In this document: in pieces, positions 20,390 to 30,780 of the stretch
Position numbering within the stretch: the stretch's first letter is position 1
How the letters are laid out: every line of letters starts with the position of its first letter
Notes under the pieces: model-generated
What the model was told of the DNA's origin: nothing
Seen by the model: the letters and a program-made list of their open reading frames with translations, nothing else
The model's database searches: none
Assembly: GCA_949152475.1 (NCBI GenBank)
Contig: OX424564.1
Span: forward strand, 40,980,165 to 41,044,164
Origin: Terebella lapidaria
Taxonomy: Eukaryota > Annelida > Polychaeta > Terebellida > Terebellidae
Length of the DNA: 64,000 nucleotides
Direction of reading: 5' to 3'
Made by a program: the position numbers and the translations under genes

Positions 20390-22491
20390 CTCGTTGCGGG
20401 AAAGCGTAGGCTCTGTGGAAGGTTCAGTTCTGTCGGAATTCGATCTTCCACAACCTGGTCCAGTCGGCGGACGCCTGGCTCAGTTCGTCCAGAACTGGAG
20501 CGATCTGGCGTCGTCAGACAATTCAGTCGTGGCATGGGTGAAGTTCGGTCTCACCTTCAGATGGGAGGCTGGAAAACCACCGATCAGACCCAAAGCGTGG
20601 TTCTTCCCTGTGCCCGGCGATCGGGAAAAGTTTCAGCTTCTGCAGCACGAGGTGCAGCAGTTGCTAGAGAAACGTGCGATCGAGGTGGTCAAGGACGAGA
20701 GAGGATTCTATTCTCTCATCTTCCTAGTGCCGAAAAAGACAGGCGGGTGGCGTCCCGTTTTCGATCTGTCAAACCTCAACAAATTCCTGATCATACCCAG
20801 GTTCAAGATGGAGTCGGCGCTTTCCGTTCAGAAAGCTCTGTCCAAGGGGAAGTGGGCAGTCAGTATCGACGTCAAGGACGCGTACTTACATGTGCCCATA
20901 CACCCAGCCGATCGGCGATACCTCAAGTTCGCCTTCGAGGGTTCGGTGTATCAGTTCAGGGTACTTCCTTTTGGAGTAGCCACCGCCCCTTACGTGTTCA
21001 CCCGTATCGTAAGGACGATGGCAGCCAGGTTTCGATCGGTTGGAATTCAATTCCACCATTATATCGACGATTGGTTAATCATAGCCGACTCCCCGGCTCA
21101 GGCTATAGAGCAATCCGGGTTCGTCCTCAGGTTGGCGACCAGCCTTGGCTGGATCCCCAATTGGGCGAAGTCTCATCTGTCCCCGACACAGAGGTTCGAG
21201 TATGTCGGGGTAGATTACGATCTAGAGCGAGGAGTAGCTCTTCCTCCGCGGAAGAGAGTTCTCAAGGCGATTGCGGCGATGGAGGTCGTGCTGACGCAGT
21301 CGTCGATCACAGCTCGACAGTTTCTGTCCATCATCGGTCTGTTGGCGTCGATGGAGAAACAGGTGCCGTTCGGCAGGTGCTTCCTCAGACCCATTCAATG
21401 GTGTCTAGCATTGCAATGGCGGATCCTCACCGATCGACTAGACCAAGTCGTATCGGTGGACGATCGTGCTCGGGAAGCAATGCATTGGTGGCGGGACCAT
21501 CGGAATCTTTTCCGAGGGATGCCACTGGCGGAGTATCTGCCCGATCGGACCTTCTTCACCGATGCGTCAGAATTGGCTTGGGGAGCTCATATGGACGAGC
21601 ACGAACTCTCTGCTGTGTGGAACACGAGCGAGAGGGCGTTGCACATCAATGTCCTAGAGCTGCGAGCGGTGAGACGTGCGTTCGAGATCTGGGGGCCTCA
21701 GAGTCCCCCAGGGACGAAGTGGCTGGTCTTCACAGACAACAGCACAGTAGTGGCGCACATAAACAAACAAGGTGGAACTCGGTGGCCTTTGTTTGGAGGC
21801 CGAGTGTCTGATCAGGTTTGCCTTCAAGTACCGTCTGTTTATCAGGGCGAGGCACCTGCCGGGTCACAGGAATGTACTAGCGGACGCTCTGTCGAGACCG
21901 GACAAGATCATAGGCACGGAGTGGAGTTTGCATCCGGGGGTGTTTCGGCACGTTTGTCAGGCGTTCGGGACACCGAACATAGACCTGTTCGCAACCTCTC
22001 GGAATCACAAGCTCCCGGTCTACTTCTCACCTCTGCCAGAGAGCGAGGCACTGGCTGTGGACGCGATGTCTCAGTCGTGGGACGGGATGTTCGGGTATGC
22101 GTACCCGCCAACTCGGTTCCTAACAGAAGTGCTGCACAAAGTAGCCAGGTCTCAGTGCGAGATTCTGTTGGTGGCGCCATGCTGGCCGATGCAGGCGTGG
22201 TTCCCGCTGCTACTGTCCCTCCTGATCGATGTACCACGGGTTCTCCCGATCGAGGACAGGTTGCTGAAGCAACCGGGGCGGGATATATTTCACGATTCCG
22301 TCCACGTGCTCAAATTACACGTGTGGAGGCTATCGAGCGATCCTTTCAGGAGGCAGGATTTTCTCAGCAGGTGTCCGTACATCTCGCGAGAAAGAATAGG
22401 AGATCCTCCTCTAAAACGTATGAGGCTAAATGGAGAGTATTCGTACGTTGGTGTAACGGAAGGCGCATTGATCCGCTCTCTGCCCCTCTGA
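19899..22491 (+). pseudogene. RT/RNase H/methyltransferase ORF of DIRS copy C, broken in RNase H
   Basis: RT motifs (YIDD near 21060) and the first RNase H motifs (FTDAS) are intact. A five-base deletion near 21783, just after the KQGGTR residues, shifts the frame before the RHLPGH motif. The original frame continues from about 21790 to 22491. After the shift, translation runs into the recombinase frame, giving an artificial 1163-codon reading that ends at 23390. Confidence 0.9.
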
Positions 22492-23390
22492 ATGCAGTGC
22501 TAGACTTTCTCTGCTATCTCTTTGATAGGCTTAATTTGAAGCCTACTACGATTGAGGGATACAGGTCCATGCTGGGCCCTGTATTCCGTGCTAGGGGGAT
22601 CGATTTAACTAATAATCGTATCCTTGCTGATCTCTTGGCGTCCTTTAGGACGCAAAGGCCACGGGGAGTTCCTACTCTACCGGATTGGGACATGGCTTTT
22701 GTGCTATATTGTCTTACTAAAGCACCTTGGGAGCCTCTCAAGGAAGTTTCCTTGCAGAGGTTAACTCTTAAGACTTTCTTGCTAGTTATGCTAGCAAGTG
22801 GTCGAAGACGTTCAGATGTCGCGGCGATCGACGTATCGCGAGTCGCATTTGGCGCGGATGGGTCCGTTTCCTTATACCCAGTACGTGATTTTATGCCTAA
22901 AACACGTGCTGCAGTTGAGGGCGGGAAAGCGTTCTCCCCTATCGTAATTCCGTCACTGGGCGGTTACGTAGGACGGAATGAGCCGGACGCTCTATTGTGC
23001 CCGGTAAGAGCGCTGAAAATCTACATCGATCGTACCAGATCGATCAGGAAAGATCGCAAGCGGTTATTTATTTCCTATCAGCCTAATAGGGCTACGGATA
23101 TCTCCACAGCTACACTATCCCGATGGGTGAAGGTTGTAGTGAGGACTGTCTATGCGGAGTCAGGTGCTGACGATCGAGTCACTTACAAAATATCGTCCCA
23201 CCAAATCCGACACATCTCGATGTCTTTGGCGGCCAGGTCGAATATTCCGTTGGAATATATCGTGAGGGCTGGAATGTGGACTAATTCTACGACATTCATC
23301 GGGTTCTATCTGTCCAATGCTGCCGAACTTCAGGACCAGTCGTCCAGATTTAGACTGGGTCCGCTGGTCGTAGCGCAAGCTGTTGTTTGA
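22179..23390 (+). CDS. DIRS tyrosine recombinase of copy C, open
   Basis: It has the same ATG and length (403 residues) as in copy A. The HQIRH motif is at 23199-23213 and the tyrosine nucleophile codon at 23307-23309. The frame shows no break, so this may still encode an active recombinase although the rest of the element is damaged. Confidence 0.88.
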   Translation: MLADAGVVPAATVPPDRCTTGSPDRGQVAEATGAGYISRFRPRAQITRVEAIERSFQEAGFSQQVSVHLARKNRRSSSKTYEAKWRVFVRWCNGRRIDPLSAPLNAVLDFLCYLFDRLNLKPTTIEGYRSMLGPVFRARGIDLTNNRILADLLASFRTQRPRGVPTLPDWDMAFVLYCLTKAPWEPLKEVSLQRLTLKTFLLVMLASGRRRSDVAAIDVSRVAFGADGSVSLYPVRDFMPKTRAAVEGGKAFSPIVIPSLGGYVGRNEPDALLCPVRALKIYIDRTRSIRKDRKRLFISYQPNRATDISTATLSRWVKVVVRTVYAESGADDRVTYKISSHQIRHISMSLAARSNIPLEYIVRAGMWTNSTTFIGFYLSNAAELQDQSSRFRLGPLVVAQAVV

Positions 23391-23687
23391 ACCAGCTGGA
23401 CAGAAAAGTCTTGGTTTTAACGTGCACGTGTATATAAGCAACACTTTGTGTTTGTGTTTGAGTTCTTTATGTTACGGTCTCAAGTAGAGTTCCGTTTTCC
23501 ACCGATGGGTGAAGAAGAAATTCGTGCATGTCGGAGGCAAGCGATCGCACCGCTAGGTGAGTATCTTTATTATTTTACTAAAGATATATCGAAAATGTAG
23601 CATTTTAGCGATTCGCTTGAAATCAAGACTATCGTCTGTTTTCATGACTCTCTAGCACTACTGCTCCACCGCCTATCCTTTGATTCT

Positions 23688-23790
23688 AAGGAGCATGTAG
23701 TAGTTTAGATTGGTGATGTATAAAATAAACTTCCCAAATTTTATTTGTAAATTTGCCGTTTATTGTTATTACTCACCTCTAAACTACTAC
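23688..23790 (+). other. Internal complementary region, DIRS copy C
   Basis: Positions 23688-23730 are the inverse of the left end and 23731-23790 the inverse of the right end, so the minus strand spells right end joined to left end. The position-specific variant ATTTTATTTG (ATTTTAATTG in copy A) is matched by the variant at copy C's own right end (CAAATAAAAT), so region and end changed together. Confidence 0.9.
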
Positions 23791-23852
23791 AGTAAAGGCC
23801 CTCCCATCCATCCCCGCCAGTTGTGTGCTAGGGGCTTCCTTTTGTCGTTTTT

Positions 23853-24069
23853 TGGACAGAAAAGTGAAGCTTCTGCGCAGCTGCGCGCGCATATGCGCGG
23901 CGGTTTTGGCGGCAAAAGGAGCGCTCGAGTCATGCAGGCAGACGATCGTGCCTTGCTTTCAGTACGCGAATTTCTATCCAGAACGATCCAAAGGATCGAA
24001 AAGGAGCATGTAGTAGTTTAGAGGTGAGTAATAACAATAAACGGCAAATTTACAAATAAAATTTGGGAA
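23853..24069 (+). repeat. Right inverted terminal repeat and right-end extension, DIRS copy C
   Basis: 23853-24022 pairs with 17712-17881. 24023-24069 is specific to the right end. Confidence 0.9.
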
Positions 24070-24225
24070 ATTTTGCACAAAAATACCTAAAAATATTTCC
24101 AGGAAAGGTTTTTTTTAGTTTTTTGATTTTCGCATTTTTTTCAAAATGGCGGCCGTTTTCGTCGAAAAATGGCCAATTTTGGACTTTGGTGGTCGTTTTC
24201 TCAAAATCTGTTCAGTAACTTTTTT
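24070..24225 (+). repeat. Outer hairpin-repeat body, continuation after DIRS copy C
   Basis: It resumes with ATTTTGCACAAAAAT and runs to GTTCAGTAAC plus T's, where a second hairpin unit is inserted at 24226. The outer body resumes again at 26736. Confidence 0.8.
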
Positions 24226-25786
24226 AGGTTACCGGACCTTCGGTCCGATAACCTATTGCCGTGGCGTTGCGTCCGTCGTCGTCCGTCGTCGTCCGTCGTC
24301 GTGTGTCTACATTTATATCTTTAAAGTTTACGATCGAATCTTTTTGAAATTTTGCACAAAAATGCCTAAAAATATTTCGAGAGGGAGGTATTTTTTAGTT
24401 TTTTGATTTTCGCAATTATTTCAAAATGACGGCCGTTTTCGTCGAAAAATGGCCAATTTTGGACTTTGGCTGTCGTTTTCTCAAAATCTGTTCAGTAACT
24501 TTTTTTCTTATTCATGCATAACACTCCTCATATGTACCTCTGTGACATGTATAAACTTCGTTGCCCTTGAACCGCTCGAAGTGGGCCATTTTGGGCCCAA
24601 ACTCGGCCCAAATGGGACTTTCCCATGTTAAATTCTCCTATGCTTTATAATGGGACACATTAAGCCTAATATCTCACTTAATATTGAGATTAGAGACTAG
24701 GAATCAATTGTGGACATATAGGAAATGATATATGCTGAATATTGTTGTGACCTTGAATTTGACCTTTGACCTCATTTTCAAGGTCACAGGACAAAATGGC
24801 TAATATCTCGCTTATTATCGACTTTACAGCTTCGGAATACATTGTGAACATATAGGAAATGATATGTGCTGAATGTTCTCGTGACCTCGAATTTGACCTT
24901 GACCTCATTTCCAAGGTCACAGGACAAAATTGCTAATATCTTGCTTATTATCGACTTTACAGCTTAGGAATCAATTGTGAACATATAGGAAATGATATAT
25001 GCTGAATATTTTTGTGACCTTGAATTTGACCTTTGACCTCATTTTCAAGGTCACAGGACAAAATGGCCAATATCTTGCTTATTAGTGACTTTACGCCTTA
25101 TGAATCAATTGTGAACATATAGGAAATGATATATGCTGAATATTCTAGTGACCTTGAATTTGACTTTTGACCTCATTTTCAAGGTCAACAGGACAAAATG
25201 GCTAATATTTTGCTTATTATCAACTTTACAGCTTAGGAATCAATTGTGAACATATAGGAAATGATATATTCTGAATATTCTCATGACCTTGAATTTGACC
25301 TTTGACCTAAATTTCAAGGCCAGTCATTTTATTTTCAAGGTCAGAATACAAAATGGTTTATATCTCTCTTATTATCAAATTCACAGCTTAGGGGTCCATA
25401 GTGAACATATAGGAAATGATGTATGCTGAATATTTTGGTGATCTAGAATTTGACCTTTGATCCAATTTTCAAGGTCAGAGAACAAAATGGCTAATATGTC
25501 GCTTATTATCATCTTTACAGCTTAGGAATCAATTGCGAATATAGAGGAATGATATATACTGAATCTTTTCATGAACTTGAACTTTGACCTCATTTTCTAG
25601 GTCACATCACCGATCACAGAATGGCTGATATCTCACTTATTATCGACTTTACAGCTCAGGAATTTATTGTGGACATACTAGAAGTGATATATTTGTTGAA
25701 AAATTATTTTCAAGGTCGCTGGACAAAAGGCTAATATCTAAAATGTATATTTTCCGGTAACCTTTCTTAGTCCTTGGGCTAATTTT
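24226..25786 (+). repeat. Complete type 2 hairpin-repeat unit with minisatellite
   Basis: It has the 5' hairpin GGTTACCGGACC/GGTCCGATAACC, a GTC-rich microsatellite and the body with CAAAATGGCGGCC-like words. Degenerate 134-bp monomers run from about 24690 to 25735, followed by a TTCCGGTAACC block and the 3' hairpin ending at 25786. It is non-coding. It was inserted at the T-run after GTTCAGTAAC of the outer repeat. Confidence 0.8.
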
Positions 25787-26735
25787 TGATTTTTCAATTT
25801 TTTTCAAAATGGCGGCCGTTTTCGTCGAAAAACGGTCAATTTTGAACTTTGGCGGCCATTTTCTCAAAAACTGTCTGATCAGTTTTGAGATTATTGTTTC
25901 AAAATATTCTGCTTATGTACCTTTATGATGTCTATAAGTTTTGTTGCCCTTGAATCGCCGGTCTCCGTGTGGCGGCCATTTTGAATTTTTGACGGGTCGG
26001 CGAAAAAAATTTTTTTTGTCCCAAATCGCGTTACTATCCGTTTTGGGTCATTTCTAGACAAAAATATTTTTTTCACCCTTTGAAAAAAAATTTGCACTTA
26101 GAAAATTTTCGGCACTTTTTTCCTTCATAATGGGAGCTGCCAGGACTGTACTCATAGTACGCTTGAAGATAGAGCTTAGATATTGGCACTTTCAAATAGG
26201 AAGTCATATATAGCGAGTTGGGAGGGGACCTTGAATTTGACCTTTGATGACCTTGAAAGGTCGAAACAGACATTTTTGGGTGAAAAAATGCCCAAATTTG
26301 CCTCTACAGATGAAATGCATGTAGATAGAGCTTCAGTTTGCATTATGAACATATAGGAAGTCATATATGGAACAACTAATGATGACCTTGATTTTGACCT
26401 TGGATGACCTTGAGTGCTAAATGTCTGACTTGAAATCTTGAAAGTGGCCTCTGAAGCATAAACTTTTGCACATACAGGTTAGGATTGTGTATAAGCCTGT
26501 AAAAAAGTCATGTATAAATGGCACATTTTTTTTTTTTCACATTTTTTTAACTTGACCTTAAAGACCTTGAAGGGCGAATCTCAAAATCTGAAATTGGCCT
26601 CTACACACGAAATACTTGTTGATAAAACTTATATGTTTGTATTATGAACATACGAAGTCATATGCAGCATACCTGATGGTGACATTGAGATTCACAAAGA
26701 TGACCTTGACTGGTAAATCTCTTAGCCCTTGGGCT
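25787..26735 (+). repeat. Type 1 hairpin-repeat, 5'-truncated
   Basis: It starts inside the type 1 body and carries CTGATCAGTTTTGAG, the GGGTCGGCGAAAA hairpin and the CTTCATAATGGGAGCTG module. It ends in CTTAGCCCTTGGGCTAATTT. Confidence 0.7.
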
Positions 26736-28905
26736 AATTTTTCTTATTGATGCATGACACTCCTCCTATGTACCCCTGTGACATGTATAAATTTCGTTGC
26801 CCTTGAGTCGCTCGAATTGGGCCATTTTGGCCTACACTCGGCCCAAATGGGACTTTCCCATGTTAAATTCTCCTATGCTTTATAATGGGACACATTATGC
26901 CTAATATCTCACTTGATATTGAGATTAGAGACTAGGAATCAATTGTGGACATATAGGAAATGATATATGCTGAATATTCTCGTGACCTTGAATTTGACCT
27001 CTGACCTCGGTTTCAAGGTCAGAACGGCCGTTTTCGTCGAAAAATGGCCAATTTTGGACTTTGGCGATCGTTTTCTCAAAATCTGTTCAGTAACTTTTTT
27101 TCTTATTGATGCATAACACTCCTCATATGTACCCCTGTGACATGTATAAATTTCGTTGCCCTTGAATCGTACGAAGTGCGCATTTTGGGCCCAAACTCGG
27201 CCCAAATGGGACTTTCCCATGTTAAATTCTCCTATGCTTTATAATGAGACACATTAAGCCTAATATCTCACTTAATATTGAGATTAGAGACTAGGAATCA
27301 ATTGTGGACATATAGAAAATGATAAATGCCGAATATTCTGATGACCTTGAATTTGACCTTCGACCTCATTTTCAAGGTCACAGGAAAAAATGTCTAACAT
27401 CTCACTTATTATCGACTTTACAGCTTAGGGATCAATTGTGGACATATAGGAAATGAAATATGCTGCATATTCTGTTGACCTTGAATTTGACCTCTGACCT
27501 CATTTTCAAGGTCACAGGACAAAATGGCTAATATCTCACTTATTATCAATTTTACAGCTTAGGAATCAATTGTGGACATATAGGAAATGATATATGCTGA
27601 ATATTGTCGTGACCTTGAATTTGACCTCTGACCTCAGTTTGAAGGTCAGAGCACAAAATGGCTAATATCTTGCTTATTATTGACCTTAACGCTTAGGAAT
27701 CAATTGTGGACATCTAGGAAGTGATATATGCCGAATATTCTGATGACCTCGAATTTGACCTTTGACCTCATTTTCTAGGTCACAGGACAAAATGGCTAAT
27801 ATCTTGATTCTTAACGACTTTACAGCTTAGGAATCAATTGTGGACATATAGGAAATGATATACTCCGAATATTCTGATGACCTTGAATTTGCCCTTTGAC
27901 CTTATTTTCAAGGTCATAGTACAAAATGGCCAATATCTCTCTTATTATCGATTTAACAGCTTAGGAATCAATTGTGGACATGTAGGAAATGATATTCGCC
28001 AAATATTCTGATGCCTTGAATTTGACCTTTGACCTTATTTTCAAGGTCATACTACAAAATGGCCAATATCTCGCTTATTATCAACTTTACAGCTTAGGAA
28101 TCAATTGTGGACATATAGGAAATGATATACTCCGAATATTCTGATGACCTTGAATTTGACCTTTGACCTTATTTTCAAGGTCATAGTACAAAATGGCCAA
28201 TATCTCGCTTATTATTGACTTTACAGATTAGGAATCAATTGTGCACATATAGGAAATATTCTCATGATCTTGAATTGACCTCTGACCTCATTTTCAAGGT
28301 CAGAGCACAAAATGGCTGATATCTCGCTTATTATTGACTTTACAGCTTAGGAATCAATTGTGGACCCATAGGAAATGATTAATGTTGAATATTCTGGTGA
28401 CCTTGAATTTGACCTTTGACCTTATTTTCAAGGTCAGAGAACAAAATTGGTAATATCTCGCTCATTTTCGACTCTACAGCTTAGGAATCCATAGTGGACA
28501 TATGGGGAATGATTTATGCTGAATATTTTGGTGACCTTGAATTTGAGCTCGACCTCATTTTCAAGGGCAGAGAACAAAAAAAGTTAATATCTCACTTGTT
28601 AGGGACTTTACAGCTTAGGATTCAATTGCGTACATATTAGAAATGATATATGCTGAATATTCTCATGACCTTGAACTTGACCTTTGACCTCATTTTCAAG
28701 GTCAAAACACAAAATAGCTAATATCTTAATTAATATCGACTTTACAGCTTAGGAATCATTTGTGGACATGCTAGAAATGATATGGGCAGAATGTTCTCAT
28801 GACCTCAAATTGACCAACTACCTTATTTCCAAGGTTATGGGACAAAAGGCCAATATCTAAAATATACATTGTCCGGTAACCTTTTTTAGCCTTTGGGCTA
28901 ATTTT
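26736..28905 (+). repeat. Type 2 hairpin-repeat body with 134-bp minisatellite array and 3' end
   Basis: This is the continuation of the outer unit (starts CTTATTGATGCAT). An internal partial copy of the body (27020-27240) interrupts the first monomers. The tandem 134-bp array then runs to about 28850 and the 3' hairpin ends near 28905. Confidence 0.75.
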
Positions 28906-29567
28906 TTTCTGATGACCCTTTTCTCGCTCCATACATATTCCGCTCGGTATTGCTCAGCCAACTTCGGAAAACGAATGCAAATGGCGAACTACAAGTGGAC
29001 GATTTGTTTACTGTTTTGAAAGTGGGCCAAAAAAGTTCATATGTGGCACATACATCTGTGTGACATCTGTGTACATGTTGCTTGGGATCCACAGGTACAA
29101 AGTATGTCCATTTCAGCAGCTGTATCTTGTTGCAAAAGAATATTTTCAAATCGACGCGTTCATCATTGACTTGTCGCCAGGCCGATATACATTCGGCCTG
29201 ATCCTGGCTAATCTTGAACTTGATCTCAGATGACCATATGTCCTCAAACTCAAAATTATGCCTAACCCCAAGACGAAGTAAATTGGCCATTTGGAGACAA
29301 TATACTTGAAGAGAAGAGAGCATAGTGAGAAGCATGTGCATAAATAACCTGAATGTTCAAACTCATAGTGCCCAGTAAGTGATGTTCCCCTTGGGAACAT
29401 GTTTTATTGTATGCTTCTACCATCTTCATGCTCCCATGAATTCAACTGTGTGGTCAATATCTATAGCAATGAAACTAAGAAATATTCTTTGTGATGTGAC
29501 AACATTTGGATGAATCACAGCACTGTTGTCGGTTCTGGTATAGAATATTGCAACATGTTCTCCTCAG
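28906..29567. other. Unique-looking intronic sequence
   Basis: It lacks hairpin-repeat ends; only 29200-29240 resembles a repeat word. It directly precedes a coding exon and is probably intron. I saw no further exon that fits the expected protein. Confidence 0.4.
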
Positions 29568-29628
29568 GTTGTGGAACGTATCCTGATGACCAAGGCGTTG
29601 TTACCTGAAGGTTCTCCACATTCAACAG
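29568..29628 (+). CDS. TRPC4AP: TRPC4AP-like exon (61 bp)
   Basis: The acceptor CTCCTCAG precedes it and the donor CAG/GTCAGT follows. It encodes VVERILMTKALLPEG, matching the human stretch that contains VEILM. It starts in phase 0 and leaves one base (G), which completes GAT with the exon at 41263. Confidence 0.72.
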
Positions 29629-30733
29629 GTCAGTATATTGTCAGACTGTCAATGCTCACACTGGCGAACCCGACACGTCGAAAAATATTGGAATATGATG
29701 CGCGCAACGAAATTATTATGAGTGGTCACGACTGGAATTTGAGTGAAGCAACACCTGTGGAGATATTTCGGCCAGGACATTTTCAAAACGCTAACTAGTC
29801 ATGTCTGGACACACTCAAACTTTAGAGTACGTATATTGGTATCAATTGATTTAAAAATGTTTTTTCAAAAAGCATGCTATATCATTACAAACCGATGCAT
29901 TTTTATGAAAATTTTCGATCCCACTTGGTTAATAACAAATTATCATCATGTTGTAATGTGCTAGTTTACCCTGTAGCATATACAGTGGATCCTGTGTTAA
30001 AGACCACCTGGTTTGAGAGACCACCCTGTGTTTTAAGACCGCTCCACTTGGTCCCAAGTGGCCTTTTATCATGTAAATGAACCTGTCATGAGAGACCACC
30101 TGTCATTTAAGACCACCTTTTTGGTAATACACGCTTAAGTGATATCAACAATATTCCATGGAGCAAATAAATAATGAATGACATGGTTGGAATATGATTA
30201 AAATATACAGTGTCATGACTGGAAAATGATCACATTAAAATAGAATAAATCACTCATATAGCGCAAACTACAATTTGCACCTTTGTAGATGTACCTTTGT
30301 AGATGTGTATAAGTTTTGTTGCCTTTGAATCGACTGTCTGTGAAAATTTGTCATTAACGAAAAAAATCTTTCAAGATGTAACTTGATTCCGTATTATATA
30401 GTCCATACAGAAAATGTGTTTCTATCAACATTTACGAACATGTTTTAACATATAGATTTTAACATCAGTGTAACAATTTATATGTATTCAGTATTGTACT
30501 ACAGCACCCTTCGTGCTATGTTTTGATTTTCGGTTACCGGACCTTTGGTCTGATAACCTATTGGCATGGCATTCCGTCCGTCCGTCCGTCCGTTCGTCCG
30601 TCTAGCCGTCCGTCCGTCTAGCCGTCCGTCTAGCCGTCCGTCCGTCCGTCGTCGTCCGTCCACATTTTTAGGTTACCGGACCTATGTTCCGATAACCTAT
30701 TGGCATGGCGTTGCGTCCGTCGTCCGTCGTCGT

Positions 30734-30780
<47 letters not shown>

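Larger units (their letters stand above)
17691..24069 (+). mobile_element. DIRS-1-like retrotransposon, copy C (full length, 6379 bp, frame-broken)
   Basis: Both ends are fixed by the interrupted host repeat: GTTTATTTTATAC begins at 17691 and TTTGGGAA ends at 24069. No target duplication is present, apart from GAA shared by the 5' flank and the element's 3' end. The order is as in copy A. The Gag-like ORF has two one-base deletions and the RT/RNase H ORF a five-base deletion, while the tyrosine recombinase ORF is open. It may still be moved by proteins from an intact copy, since its ends and internal complementary region are complete. Confidence 0.95.

Noticed and set aside
28898..29341. 147-codon minus-strand ORF
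   Set aside because: No recognisable domain, partly overlaps repeat words, and lies in intron sequence of the plus-strand gene.
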